From Canicola haemoglobinophilus (lineage in GTDB: Bacteria > Pseudomonadota > Gammaproteobacteria > Enterobacterales > Pasteurellaceae), in contig NZ_MUXZ01000008.1 in the NCBI RefSeq assembly GCF_002015075.1, positions 124,001-188,000 of the forward strand: a stretch of DNA of 64,000 bases. Direction: 5' to 3'. Each line of letters begins with the position of its first letter. The first letter of the stretch is position 1. The translations under genes and the position numbers were made by a program. Under the pieces are notes generated by a model that did not search any database, was not told the DNA's origin, and saw only the letters and a program-made list of their open reading frames with translations. Below are positions 33,217 to 42,445 of the stretch, piece by piece.

Positions 33217-34707
33217 GTGAACATAGTAAGAAAAACTCTCTTATCTCTAGTTGTTGCAGGATTTGGGCTCTCTGTTGTTCAAACTGCGGTTGCAATTGAT
33301 AACAGTGTCGCAGAAAAACGTGCGCCAACCAAAGAAGAATTAGCTAAACCAACTAACGTTGTTATTGAAGCAAATAATAGCTTATTTGCAGACAAATACC
33401 CTAAGCAATATGAAAGTTGGGCAAGTACAGCTAAATCCACAGAAATTGTTCCTGCAATTGAAGTAGATCCTAGATTGATCGTAATGTGGGGCGGATATGC
33501 TTTCTCGAAAGAATACAATAAGCCTCGTGGTCATTTTTATACAGTAACTGATGTGCGCAATATTTTGCGTACGGGCGGTCCTTTAGATGCAAATAGTGGT
33601 CCACAGCCAATGGCTTGTTGGACATGTAAAGGTCCAGATGTTCCTCGTTTAATTAATGAGTGGGGTGAAGAAGCTTACTTTACGGGTAAATGGGCAAAAG
33701 GCGGGGCTGAAATTGTTAACTCAATTGGCTGTGCAGACTGTCATGACACAACATCAAAAGATTTTGCCGAAGGCAAGCCAGCATTACGTATTGCTCGCCC
33801 ACATGTTTTACGTGCTTTAGCAAATATTAATAAAGAATTCGCTGGTTTAGATAAAACCGATCAGCGTGCAGCAGTGTGTGCAAATTGCCATGTGGAATAT
33901 TATTTTGATAAGAAAAATGTAAACAATGTTGTATTCCCTTGGATGAAAGGTGTAGATGTAGATAGTATTGAAAAATATTATGATGAAACTGAATTCTACG
34001 ATTGGATCCATTCTATTTCTAAAGCTCCAATGCTAAAAGCACAACACCCTGACTATGAAACTTGGTTACAAGGTACTCATGGTAAAAATGGTGTGACCTG
34101 TGTGGATTGTCATATGCCGAAAGTACAAGGCGCTGATGGCAAAGTATATACTGATCACAAAATCGGTAACCCATTTGATGCCTTTGAACATACTTGTGCA
34201 AATTGTCATGATCAAAGTAAAGAAACTTTACAAAAAGTAGTAGAAGGTCATAAAAAAGACATCAAACAAGTTATGTTAAAACTTGAAGATCAAATTGTGA
34301 AAGCACACTTTGAAGCAAAAGCTGCTTGGGATGCAGGTGCAACAGAAAGTGAAATGAAAGAAGCGTTAAAAGCTATTCGTCATGCGCAATGGCGTTGGGA
34401 TTACTCCGCTGCAGGACATGGCGGTCATATGCACTCACCTGACATTATCTTAAAAGTAATTGCAACTGGTTTAGATCGTATTGCTGATGCTCGTACACAA
34501 CTGGCAATTATTTTAACTAAACATGGTGTACAACAACCGATTAAATACCCTGATGTTTCAACTGCTGAGAAAGCATGGAAAGTAATGGGCATTGATATTG
34601 AAAAAGAACGTGCAGATAAAGAAAAATTCCTCAAAGAAATTATTCCTCAATGGAATAAAGAGGCGATAGAGAAAGGGTTAATTCCAGAAGCTCCGCCAGC
34701 AAAATAA
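33217..34707 (+). CDS. nrfA: Cytochrome c552, ammonia-forming nitrite reductase
   Basis: Periplasmic pentahaem enzyme reducing nitrite to ammonium. The 496-residue frame starts at GTG (33217) with TGGAG upstream and has a signal peptide ending ...QTAVA. Haem sites are the distinctive catalytic CWTCK plus CADCH, CANCH, CVDCH and CANCH, the full set for NrfA. DHKIGNPFDAFEHTCANC near the C-terminal haems is a family motif. First gene of nrfABCD. Confidence 0.97.
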   Translation: MNIVRKTLLSLVVAGFGLSVVQTAVAIDNSVAEKRAPTKEELAKPTNVVIEANNSLFADKYPKQYESWASTAKSTEIVPAIEVDPRLIVMWGGYAFSKEYNKPRGHFYTVTDVRNILRTGGPLDANSGPQPMACWTCKGPDVPRLINEWGEEAYFTGKWAKGGAEIVNSIGCADCHDTTSKDFAEGKPALRIARPHVLRALANINKEFAGLDKTDQRAAVCANCHVEYYFDKKNVNNVVFPWMKGVDVDSIEKYYDETEFYDWIHSISKAPMLKAQHPDYETWLQGTHGKNGVTCVDCHMPKVQGADGKVYTDHKIGNPFDAFEHTCANCHDQSKETLQKVVEGHKKDIKQVMLKLEDQIVKAHFEAKAAWDAGATESEMKEALKAIRHAQWRWDYSAAGHGGHMHSPDIILKVIATGLDRIADARTQLAIILTKHGVQQPIKYPDVSTAEKAWKVMGIDIEKERADKEKFLKEIIPQWNKEAIEKGLIPEAPPAK

Positions 34708-34717
34708 AGTGAAAAGT

Positions 34718-34767
34718 AACCGCACTTTTTGACCAAGCAGATATTAATTTAACCAGAAAGTGCGGTT
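34718..34767 (+). terminator. Uptake-signal inverted pair between nrfA and nrfB
   Basis: Two facing uptake signals (34719-34727 and 34758-34766) form an ~11-bp stem AACCGCACTTT / AAAGTGCGGTT with a ~28-base loop, followed by CATTTTG. The tail is poor; it may act as a partial terminator or as an mRNA 3'-end stabiliser giving more NrfA than NrfBCD. Confidence 0.5.
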
Positions 34768-34797
34768 CATTTTGAACAAGAAATTGAGGTAATTAAA

Positions 34798-35415
34798 ATG
34801 AACACTGTATTAAAGAAAATGGCGAAGTTAGTCGGAGTACTGGGCGTTGCGCTATTAGCTTTTTCTGCTCAAGCAAACACTGAACTAACTTATGAACCAA
34901 GTTTAGAAAATCAGCGTAATCCAAATGAATATTGTGCTAAATGTCATAAATTAGAGAACAATGGCGAACAAGCTGGTGGAGATTTACATTTTGGTAAATT
35001 CCACGGTACGCATTTATCAAAAGTTAATCCAAGCACTGGAAAACCTATTACTTGTGTAAGTTGTCACGGCAATATTACTGAAAATCACCGCCGTGGTGCT
35101 AAAGATGTGATGCGTTTCCAAAGTGATATTTTTAGTGATAAGAAACCAATGTATTCTGTGCAAGAACAAAATCAAGTCTGTTTTTCTTGTCACCAACCAG
35201 AAAAATTACGTGAAAAGCTCTGGGCACATGATGTTCATGCAATGAAAGCACCTTGTGCTAGCTGCCATACCTTGCATCCTAAACAAGATAAGATGAAAGG
35301 TATTGATAAAAAAGCACAAGTTAAACTTTGTGTAGATTGTCATGGTGAACAACAGAAACGTAAAAACCAACAACTTCCTAAAGATCACCCTGTTATTGAG
35401 AAGGATAGAAAATGA
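34798..35415 (+). CDS. nrfB: Pentahaem c-type cytochrome NrfB
   Basis: Periplasmic electron carrier between the NrfCD quinol dehydrogenase and NrfA. The 205 residues have a signal peptide (LLAFSAQA) and five CxxCH sites: CAKCH, CVSCH, CFSCH, CASCH and CVDCH. The stop overlaps the nrfC start (ATGA), so they are coupled. Confidence 0.95.
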   Translation: MNTVLKKMAKLVGVLGVALLAFSAQANTELTYEPSLENQRNPNEYCAKCHKLENNGEQAGGDLHFGKFHGTHLSKVNPSTGKPITCVSCHGNITENHRRGAKDVMRFQSDIFSDKKPMYSVQEQNQVCFSCHQPEKLREKLWAHDVHAMKAPCASCHTLHPKQDKMKGIDKKAQVKLCVDCHGEQQKRKNQQLPKDHPVIEKDRK

Positions 35416-36089
35416 CCGCTTGCTCACGCCGAAATTTTGTTTCTGGCATGGGAGCGTTAATTCTCATGACGGGAACAACAATAAAATCAGTGGCACAGAG
35501 TGACAAAAAGCAGAAACCTATTCGCTATGCAATGTTACATGATGAAAGTGCATGTATCGGTTGTACAGCTTGTATGGATGCTTGCCGAGAAACAAACCAA
35601 GTGCCAGAAGGAGTTTCACGCCTTGAAATTATCCGTAGCGAACCTTACGGCGATTTCCCAGATGTGAAATACGAATTTTTCCGCCATTCTTGTCAACATT
35701 GTACTAATGCACCTTGTGTATCTGTTTGCCCTACTGGCGCTTCTTACATTGATGTATCAACAGGAATTGTTGATGTAAATAAAAATCTTTGTGTGGGTTG
35801 TCAGTATTGTATTGCGGTTTGTCCTTATCGTGTTCGTTTTATTCACCCAGTTTATAAATCTGCTGATAAGTGCAACTTCTGTCGTGATACGAACTTGGCA
35901 AAAGGAAAACAGCCTGCTTGTGTTGAGGCTTGTCCTACAAAAGCATTAACTTTTGGTGATACCAATGATCCACAAAGCGCGATTTCATTGAAACTGAAAG
36001 AAACGCAAACATACCGCACAAAAGTTGAGTTAGGTACAGATCCTAACTTATATCATGTGCCAGCAAGACCAGGGGAGATTAGACGATGA
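35412..36089 (+). CDS. nrfC: Fe-S protein NrfC
   Basis: Periplasmic-side ferredoxin subunit of the NrfCD complex. The 225 residues begin with a twin-arginine-type signal (SRRNFVSGMG) and carry the four-cluster DMSO-reductase B-type cysteine pattern: CIGCTACMDAC, CQHCTNAPCVSVCPTG, CVGCQYCIAVCPY and CNFCRD...CVEACPT. Both ends overlap neighbours by four bases (nrfB, nrfD). Confidence 0.95.
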   Translation: MTACSRRNFVSGMGALILMTGTTIKSVAQSDKKQKPIRYAMLHDESACIGCTACMDACRETNQVPEGVSRLEIIRSEPYGDFPDVKYEFFRHSCQHCTNAPCVSVCPTGASYIDVSTGIVDVNKNLCVGCQYCIAVCPYRVRFIHPVYKSADKCNFCRDTNLAKGKQPACVEACPTKALTFGDTNDPQSAISLKLKETQTYRTKVELGTDPNLYHVPARPGEIRR

Positions 36090-37048
36090 ATAGTCCATTC
36101 CATTTCCCTTCATTAGTATGGGATCACAGTATTGCAATTTATCTCTTTTTGTTAGGGGTATCTGCTGGCGGTAGTATGTTATCCGTATTATTGAAACGTT
36201 CGGGCCTCGCAGGTGAACGCCCTGATGAAAATAATATTTTACGAGTGAATGCATTATTAGCGCCAATAAGCATAACAATCGGCTTGTTATTATTGATTTT
36301 TCATTTAACTAAGCCTTGGACATTTTGGTATTTGATGTTTAATTATAGCTCGACATCAATTATGTCCGTAGGGGTTATGTTATTCCAAGTGTATATGGCA
36401 TCCTTAATATTATGGTTGGTAATTATTTTTAAATCTGTTGTATTAGGTTTACTCAATCGTTTCCTACCAAAACTCGCAGGCTTAGCAGACAAAATTATTC
36501 GCATTGCAGCGAAATTTACGAATGTAATTGAGCTAGTTGTTTTATTAACAAGTATTGCATTAGGCGCTTATACAGGCTTTTTATTATCTGCCTTAGTAAG
36601 CTATCCAATGTTAAATAATCCAGTATTGCCAATTTTGTTCCTTGCATCAGGGACTTCATCTGGTATTGCAGCACTGATTTTATTTACTTTGCTATGTACA
36701 AAAGAAAATACCCATTCAAAATCTTTGGCGTTTTTGCACAGATTTGAAACACCTGTCGTGTTAATTGAAGCCTTTTTACTCTTTGCTTTCTTCTTTGGTT
36801 TATACCTTGGTGGTGGGCAAAAAACTGTGGCATTTAAGACCGCACTTTTAGGTGGCTTTTGGTCCAATGTATTTTGGATTGGCGTGGTAGGAATTGGTAT
36901 TGTGTTACCGCTATTGCTCAATGCAGTTGCAAAAGATGCGCTAAAACATAATAAAGTCTTTATGATGTTAGTGGCTATATTGGGATTAATAGGTGTCTTT
37001 AGCTTACGTTATTTTGTTCTTTATGCGGGACAGATGACATTGGCTTAA
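36086..37048 (+). CDS. nrfD: Quinol dehydrogenase membrane subunit NrfD
   Basis: Polytopic NrfD/PsrC-family protein of 320 residues with eight to nine hydrophobic helices, taking electrons from menaquinol and passing them to NrfC. FPSLVWDHSIAIYLFLLGVSAGG near the N terminus is a family signature. Uptake signal at 36839. The operon ends here with a stem-loop. Confidence 0.95.
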   Translation: MNSPFHFPSLVWDHSIAIYLFLLGVSAGGSMLSVLLKRSGLAGERPDENNILRVNALLAPISITIGLLLLIFHLTKPWTFWYLMFNYSSTSIMSVGVMLFQVYMASLILWLVIIFKSVVLGLLNRFLPKLAGLADKIIRIAAKFTNVIELVVLLTSIALGAYTGFLLSALVSYPMLNNPVLPILFLASGTSSGIAALILFTLLCTKENTHSKSLAFLHRFETPVVLIEAFLLFAFFFGLYLGGGQKTVAFKTALLGGFWSNVFWIGVVGIGIVLPLLLNAVAKDALKHNKVFMMLVAILGLIGVFSLRYFVLYAGQMTLA

Positions 37049-37075
37049 TAGGCAAGAATATTTAAGATTTTAATC

Positions 37076-37110
37076 TGCACCTAAAGTAACAAATAACGGC
37101 TTTAGGTGCA
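37076..37110. terminator. Bidirectional terminator between nrfD and yfcZ
   Basis: An 11-bp stem TGCACCTAAAG / CTTTAGGTGCA with a 13-base loop sits in the 84-base gap between convergent genes, followed on + by TATTATATTTT. It serves nrfABCD and probably yfcZ. Confidence 0.8.
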
Positions 37111-37132
37111 TATTATATTTTGAGTGATTAGT

Positions 37133-37435
37133 TTATCTTGTCGACAATTGGAAAATCATTGTTTCTGCTTGGCAGCTAAACGTAAATTTCGCATCAAGTT
37201 GATAGCCACCATTCACTTCTTTAATTTCACTGCTAATTTCGCATGGATCAGTTTCCGCCTCTCTTGCTTTTGCCGTTAAGTAAGCTAAAGCCTCTTGCGC
37301 TGCTGTTTCGCTTTCATATACTTGAGAAAAATCTACGCTAAGCTCTGAATTATCTATAATCGTACCTACATCAGCACAACAACATGAACATTCATTGCTT
37401 TCTTCTGTATTACATTTTAATGCTTTCTCTGACAT
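37133..37435 (-). CDS. yfcZ: YfcZ/YiiS family protein (DUF406)
   Basis: Small cytoplasmic protein of unknown function. The ATG at 37435 (MSEKALKCN) is preferred over 37441 because AAGGA then lies seven bases upstream. About 100 residues with a Cys cluster (CNTEESNECSCCCADVGT) near the N terminus, SVDFSQVYESETAAQEALAYL and a C-terminal LDAKFTFSCQAETMIFQL. In E. coli yfcZ is also beside and divergent from fadL, supporting the assignment. Confidence 0.85.
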   Translation of the reverse strand: MSEKALKCNTEESNECSCCCADVGTIIDNSELSVDFSQVYESETAAQEALAYLTAKAREAETDPCEISSEIKEVNGGYQLDAKFTFSCQAETMIFQLSTR

Positions 37436-37560
37436 GGTCATTTCCTTATTTCTAATAATTAAAAAATTGCCGAGATTTTAGCATTGTTACTATCCTACGC
37501 CAAATTTAACCGCACTTTTTATAGGAAAAAAATTAAGCATTGCATGCAAACTTTAATTTT

Positions 37561-37577
37561 AACTGGTCGGAACACTT
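37561..37577 (+). promoter_or_regulatory. FadR box upstream of fadL
   Basis: AACTGGTCGGAACACTT matches the FadR operator AACTGGTCNGACCAGTT at 14 of 16 defined positions, with the left half intact. It lies 87-103 bases before the fadL ATG, next to an AT-rich promoter stretch. FadR repression of fadL is established in E. coli and the regulator is known in Haemophilus. Confidence 0.7.
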
Positions 37578-37663
37578 GGTATAAATTATAAATTTATTTG
37601 CTCATATATTAGCCCTGCATTAGAATTCACACAATTTTTTACTTATAAAAACAAGGTAACCTA

Positions 37664-38965
37664 ATGAAAAAATCTATTTTTACTCAATCCTTAATTGCAT
37701 CTGCATTAGCATTATCTGCAACTTATGCCAATGCGGCGGCATTCCAATTAGCTGAAATATCAACTTCTGGCTTAGGTCGTGCTTATGCAGGTGAAGCAGC
37801 GATTGCTGAAGACGCATCCGTAGTAGCAACTAACCCTGCTTTAATGACGAAATTTAAACAAAATGAATTCTCTGTGGGTGGAATTTTAGTTGATGCTAAA
37901 GTGCATTTAGAGGGAGAGACTTTTGTGTATGAAAACGGAAAAGTTCCTGGAAAAGATATGCCCAGAGCTGGAGATTCAGCAGATCAACGTGATGTGATTC
38001 CTCGTGCTTTTGTACCTAATTTATATGTGGTAACGCCAATTAATGATCGTTTTGCGATTGGTGGAGGAATGAATGTAAATTTTGGTATGCGAAGTAAATT
38101 TGATTCTGATTATAGTGCGGGTATTTATGGGGGAAACACAAAATTAACTGCTGTTAATCTTAATTTAAGTGGCGCATATCGTGTTACTCAGGGGTTAAGT
38201 TTTGGTTTGGGATTAAATGCGGTTTATGCAAAAGCAAAATTGGAGCGTAATGTAGGTTTATTAGAGCTAATCCCTCCATTTAAGGACAAGCAGGCTAAAG
38301 TTGATACATTAGTAGCTCGTTTACAAGATAATAATGCATGGGGCTTTGGTTGGAATGCTGGTTTAGTGTATGAATTTAATGAAAATAACCGTATTGGTGT
38401 AGCTTATCATTCACATGTAGATATTACCTTTAAAGATGGTGCAGCATATACTTTCCCTAGCAAAACTAAAGCGGCTTCTTTAGAATTAAATCTTCCAGCT
38501 TATTGGGAAATTTCTGGTTATCATAAAATGACTGAGCGATTTGCCATGAGTTATAGCTTGAAACGTACGCTTTGGAACCGTTTTGAGAAATTACAGGCAA
38601 CCTTTAATGATGGAGTTCCAGCCTTATATAAACCAGAATATTTCCAAGATAGTACGCGTATTGCCTTAGGCGCAAGCTATGATGTAAATGAGGCTTTAAC
38701 ATTGCGTACTGGTATTGCTTACGATGAAAGCCCAATTGTTGCACCTTATAAATCCGCTTCTATTCCAGATACCGACCGCACTTGGTATAGCTTAGGGGCG
38801 ACTTATAAAGTGACTCAAAATCTTTCTGTGGATTTAGCCTATACCCATATTAGAGGTAAAACGATTAGTTTCGTTGAACAAGAGCTAGGCAAACCAATTA
38901 GAGTGGAATACACTTCAAGATCAAAAGCAAACTTATTCGGTTTAAATCTTAACTACCGTTTCTAA
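37664..38965 (+). CDS. fadL: Long-chain fatty acid outer-membrane transporter FadL (OmpP1)
   Basis: Outer-membrane beta barrel of 433 residues. A signal peptide ending TYANAA precedes the mature N-terminal hatch AAFQLAEISTSGLGRAYAGE, whose family motif includes the later ATNPALMTKF. The chain ends with a C-terminal Phe (GLNLNYRF), as expected of a Bam substrate. In H. influenzae this is the surface antigen P1. Uptake signal at 38775. Confidence 0.95.
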   Translation: MKKSIFTQSLIASALALSATYANAAAFQLAEISTSGLGRAYAGEAAIAEDASVVATNPALMTKFKQNEFSVGGILVDAKVHLEGETFVYENGKVPGKDMPRAGDSADQRDVIPRAFVPNLYVVTPINDRFAIGGGMNVNFGMRSKFDSDYSAGIYGGNTKLTAVNLNLSGAYRVTQGLSFGLGLNAVYAKAKLERNVGLLELIPPFKDKQAKVDTLVARLQDNNAWGFGWNAGLVYEFNENNRIGVAYHSHVDITFKDGAAYTFPSKTKAASLELNLPAYWEISGYHKMTERFAMSYSLKRTLWNRFEKLQATFNDGVPALYKPEYFQDSTRIALGASYDVNEALTLRTGIAYDESPIVAPYKSASIPDTDRTWYSLGATYKVTQNLSVDLAYTHIRGKTISFVEQELGKPIRVEYTSRSKANLFGLNLNYRF

Positions 38966-38983
38966 TAACTATCTATTATAATC

Positions 38984-39013
38984 AGGCGTATTTTTTAATA
39001 CGCCTTTTTGTTT
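38984..39013 (+). terminator. Terminator after fadL
   Basis: A 9-bp stem AGGCGTATT / AATACGCCT with a T4 loop, then TTTTTG and T6. Nineteen bases after the fadL stop. The ogt ATG at 39017 lies right at the end of its T tract. Confidence 0.88.
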
Positions 39014-39016
39014 TTT

Positions 39017-39556
39017 ATGCAGCCTATTTTTTATTGCTATTATCATTCACCTATTGGGCGATTATTGATGTTGTCACAAGATAATCAACTCACCAATCTT
39101 GATTTTGACATCGAACAGATTAAGCCAAATCCTCGTTGGATTCTTAATCAAAATCTACCGCTCTTTTTACAAGTAAAATCCGCATTAGATCGTTATTTTA
39201 GTGGAAAAAAAGAAGATTTTTCCGCTATTCCATTAAATCCACAAGGCACAGAGTTTCAGCAAAAAATATGGCAAGTGTTACGCCATATTCAATATGGGCA
39301 ATCTAGTAGCTATGGCGAGTTAGCTAACTTAATTGATCACCCTAAGGCGGTAAGAGCGGTTGGTGGTGCGGTAGGACGAAATCCAATTAGCATTATCATT
39401 CCTTGTCATCGCATTTTAGGAAAAAATCGTCAACTCACAGGTTTTGGCGGAGGATTGCCAACAAAACGTTATTTATTGCAATTAGAAAAAATTGACTATG
39501 TTGACCAAGGCGTTGAATATGTGAAACCCAAATTACTTAAAAAATACAAAATTTAG
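39017..39556 (+). CDS. ogt: Methylated-DNA--protein-cysteine methyltransferase Ogt
   Basis: Suicidal repair of O6-alkylguanine. The first ATG is 39017 (MQPIFYCYYHSPIGRLLML); the frame extends to a TTG at 39008 inside the fadL terminator. The C-terminal DNA-binding domain has YGELANLIDHPKAVRAVGGAVGRNP and the acceptor-cysteine motif IIPCHRILG near residue 135. No ribosome site is visible and there is no room for a separate promoter after the terminator, so expression probably relies on read-through or a promoter within fadL. Confidence 0.93.
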   Translation: MQPIFYCYYHSPIGRLLMLSQDNQLTNLDFDIEQIKPNPRWILNQNLPLFLQVKSALDRYFSGKKEDFSAIPLNPQGTEFQQKIWQVLRHIQYGQSSSYGELANLIDHPKAVRAVGGAVGRNPISIIIPCHRILGKNRQLTGFGGGLPTKRYLLQLEKIDYVDQGVEYVKPKLLKKYKI

Positions 39557-39565
39557 ACCGCACTT

Positions 39566-40228
39566 ATGATTCCCAAAAATGAAACAGAACTGTTGCAACG
39601 AGCAAAATCTATCGCAGGATTAACCTTTGCTGAATTGGCAAAAGAACTGCATATGCTTGTTCCGCCTGATTTAAAGCGTGATAAAGGTTGGGTTGGAACG
39701 TTAATTGAAACTGCATTAGGAGCAATGGCAGGCAGTAAAGCAGAACAAGATTTTAGCCATTTAGGCATTGAGTTAAAAACAATCCCCATTAATCAACAAG
39801 GTTATCCTTTAGAAACGACTTTCGTCAGCCTTGCGCCTCTAACACAAAACAGTGGGGTTACTTGGCAATCATCTCACGTTAAGCATAAACTCTCAAAAGT
39901 GCTTTGGATTCCTATTCAAGGAGAACGACAAATTCCCCTTGCAGAACGCTGTATCGGCGCACCAATTTTATGGCAACCTTCGCCTTCACAAGAACAACGC
40001 TTACGTCAGGATTGGGAAGAATTAATGGACTACATTGTGCTTGGTAAACTGGATCAAATTACTGCTCGTATTGGTGAAGTCTTGCAACTACGTCCCAAAG
40101 GTGCAAATAGTCGCTCTTTAACTAAAGGCATTGGAAAAAGTGGCGAGATCATTGATACCTTGCCTTTAGGTTTTTATTTACGCAAAGAATTTACCGCTGA
40201 AATTTTGCAGAATTTTCTAACAGATTAA
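39566..40228 (+). CDS. mutH: DNA mismatch repair endonuclease MutH
   Basis: Nicks the unmethylated strand at hemimethylated GATC sites when activated by MutL. The 220 residues include the catalytic pattern around KRDKGWVGTLIE, the Asp in FSHLGIELKTIP (DxnExK type) and the Lys of the same segment. The ATG directly follows an uptake signal (39557-39565), which fills the 9-base gap after ogt; no ribosome site is visible. In E. coli mutH also precedes ygdQ, as here. Confidence 0.95.
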   Translation: MIPKNETELLQRAKSIAGLTFAELAKELHMLVPPDLKRDKGWVGTLIETALGAMAGSKAEQDFSHLGIELKTIPINQQGYPLETTFVSLAPLTQNSGVTWQSSHVKHKLSKVLWIPIQGERQIPLAERCIGAPILWQPSPSQEQRLRQDWEELMDYIVLGKLDQITARIGEVLQLRPKGANSRSLTKGIGKSGEIIDTLPLGFYLRKEFTAEILQNFLTD

Positions 40229-40291
40229 TTGAATTTAACAAAAAACTCGTTAAGATGACGAGCTTTCACTTTTTATATAAGGAACCTTTAT

Positions 40292-41014
40292 ATGTTTGAA
40301 TGGCTATCAAGTCCAGAATCTTGGATTGCATTATTAACTCTAGCATCGTTAGAGATTGTACTAGGTATTGATAACATTATTTTTATTAGTATCTTAATTG
40401 GCAGATTACCTAAACAACAACGTCAATCTGGGCGTTTAATCGGTTTAGGATTAGCAATGGGCATGCGTATTTTACTATTGCTTTCATTATCTTGGTTAAT
40501 GAAATTAACAACCCCTTTATTCACTATTTTAGGCAATGAAATTTCTAGGCGAGATTTAATTTTGTTAATAGGTGGATTATTTTTGGTTGCTAAAAGTACT
40601 CATGAAATTCATCATGCTATGATGCCTGCAGAAAGCGAAGAGCAAACTAATGCAAAAGCGGCAAACTTCTTTAGTATTTTAGCCCAGATCGCTATTTTGG
40701 ATATTGTTTTCTCTTTAGATTCAGTCATTACTGCGGTTGGTATGGCGGATCAAATTGAAGTTATGATAGTTGCTATTATTTTAGCGGTAAGTGTAATGAT
40801 GATTGCGGCTAAACCTATTGGCGATTTTGTAGAAACTCATCCTACGTTGAAAGTATTAGCGCTATCTTTCTTAATTTTGGTTGGCGTTGCCTTGATTGGC
40901 GAAAGTTTAGATTTCCATATTCCGAAAGGTTATATTTATTTCGCTATGGGCTTTTCAGTCGTAGTTGAAATGATCAATATTAGAATGAGAAAAAAATTAA
41001 TTCGCAAGCCATAA
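40292..41014 (+). CDS. TerC family integral membrane protein (YgdQ)
   Basis: A 240-residue membrane protein with about seven helices. The TerC signatures LASLEIVLGIDNIIFISIL near the N terminus and AILDIVFSLDSVITAVGMADQ in the middle, with conserved Asp-Asn and Asp-Ser pairs, are present. TerC proteins are linked to metal-ion export, notably manganese, often at insertion of exoenzymes; the exact cargo cannot be read here. Placement next to mutH matches E. coli ygdQ. Confidence 0.88.
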   Translation: MFEWLSSPESWIALLTLASLEIVLGIDNIIFISILIGRLPKQQRQSGRLIGLGLAMGMRILLLLSLSWLMKLTTPLFTILGNEISRRDLILLIGGLFLVAKSTHEIHHAMMPAESEEQTNAKAANFFSILAQIAILDIVFSLDSVITAVGMADQIEVMIVAIILAVSVMMIAAKPIGDFVETHPTLKVLALSFLILVGVALIGESLDFHIPKGYIYFAMGFSVVVEMINIRMRKKLIRKP

Positions 41015-41060
41015 GCAGAAAGAGCGGTTATTTTTATCTCTAAACTTCTTTAAGCAATCG

Positions 41061-41094
41061 AAAAAAAGGCTGAGTCTAATTAGAACTCAGCCTT
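41061..41094 (-). terminator. Terminator after oapA (bidirectional)
   Basis: The stem AAGGCTGAGT / ACTCAGCCTT is followed on the minus strand by seven T. It lies 22 bases beyond the oapA stop and 46 bases beyond the ygdQ stop. Confidence 0.85.
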
Positions 41095-41116
41095 ACTATT
41101 TTAATCTTTTATAGAA

Positions 41117-42445
41117 TTACTTCTTAAACTGATAACTTCCATCAGCTTGGCGGATAAAACGCGCCCCATTAGACAAGCGTAGCTCATTAACACGACCTTG
41201 GCTATTTAATGATACTTGTACTTTATCGCCTGGCTTAAAGCTGCTTAATGCGTTACCAGCACCACTTGCTTTTGTCATAGCATTTACATCCGAAATATTT
41301 AGATTGTTATTGCGGAATACTTGCATTAATGAAGTTCCTTGTGGCACAACAAGGGTTTTACTCGCTTTATTTGTTTGCGCTACAGGCTTTTGAGATTTTG
41401 CTGTGTTAGCTGGCTTAGCATCAATAACTGGTGCACCTTTTTTCTCTATTTTAGATTTTTCGCTATTTTTAGGTTTTTCTACTGGTTTTGTTTTCTCTAC
41501 AAATTTAGGCTTTTCTACCGCTCTTGGTTTGTTTTGTGCTTTGGGTTGTTCTGCGGCAGTTTCGCTAATTACTTTTGGGGCTGGCTGAACTGTTGCAATA
41601 TTTTTTTCTTGCTCAACTTTTGTTGGCTCTACTTTTTCTTGCTCAACGATGCTTGGTGTTTGGCTTGGTGCTTTCACATTTGGCATTATTGTTTGAGTAG
41701 TAGCTTGCTCCGTTGCTGGAGAAACTATAACATCAGTTTCTTTTGTCTCTGTCGGAGTAGGAGTATTTGTTTCTGTAGTCGTTTCTGACGTCGTTGCAAC
41801 TTTTGTTTGAGGTTGAGGATTATTTAGTTTATCTAAAATCGTTGGTTCAGCAGGTTGAGATTGATCCAATGATTGAAATTGAGTTGGAATGGTATTGCCC
41901 TTAGGCTGTTCAAAAGATTGCACCACATCACTACTTGGTTTTAACCATGAAATGATAAGTAGGACAAGAACAGCAATTAATAAGGCAATAAAAATACGAC
42001 GATATTTAGGTGGTAGCGCACCTAATACAGACCAATTCTCTGGTTTTGTTAAATTTTCTTGAACCGTTTTTATGGGTTCTTCTGATGTACTTTGAGCTTC
42101 ATTTTTTTCAGCATCTGTGGTTGTTTTTTGTTCTTGCGTTTCAGGTATCATGATATTTTGTTCGTTTCCAATAGTAATAACAGGAATTGCAGTTTCTTGT
42201 GTTTTTTGCTCTGTTTCAATATTTGTTGTTTGGGATGCAATAGTAGGTTCTTTACGCATACTAAAATTTGTTTCATTAGTGCTACTTTTTTTACCTAATC
42301 CACTAAAGATGCTTTTGGACTTTTCTAATAAGGTGGGTTTGGGGGTTGGGTGTCTTTTAGGAGTAATGGGTTCCATATCAAGTTCTAATTCTTTCTGTAC
42401 AGGGGCTTGTCCAGAGCTTTCAATTTTATTTTGTTCAGTTGTCAC
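41117..42445 (-). CDS. oapA: Opacity-associated protein A
   Basis: Surface-associated protein needed for transparent-colony phenotype and nasopharyngeal colonisation in H. influenzae; related to E. coli YtfB. The 442 residues have a cytoplasmic Thr/Glu/Lys-rich N-terminal part, one membrane helix (residues ~151-167, IFIALLIAVLVLLIISW), a long low-complexity Pro/Lys/Thr/Glu linker (with KPKFVEKTKPVEKP-like repeats) and a C-terminal LysM-like OapA domain (~365-442; VVPQGTSLMQVFRNNNLNISDVNAM). Single-pass type II topology places the domain in the periplasm. Confidence 0.93.
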   Translation of the reverse strand: MTTEQNKIESSGQAPVQKELELDMEPITPKRHPTPKPTLLEKSKSIFSGLGKKSSTNETNFSMRKEPTIASQTTNIETEQKTQETAIPVITIGNEQNIMIPETQEQKTTTDAEKNEAQSTSEEPIKTVQENLTKPENWSVLGALPPKYRRIFIALLIAVLVLLIISWLKPSSDVVQSFEQPKGNTIPTQFQSLDQSQPAEPTILDKLNNPQPQTKVATTSETTTETNTPTPTETKETDVIVSPATEQATTQTIMPNVKAPSQTPSIVEQEKVEPTKVEQEKNIATVQPAPKVISETAAEQPKAQNKPRAVEKPKFVEKTKPVEKPKNSEKSKIEKKGAPVIDAKPANTAKSQKPVAQTNKASKTLVVPQGTSLMQVFRNNNLNISDVNAMTKASGAGNALSSFKPGDKVQVSLNSQGRVNELRLSNGARFIRQADGSYQFKK

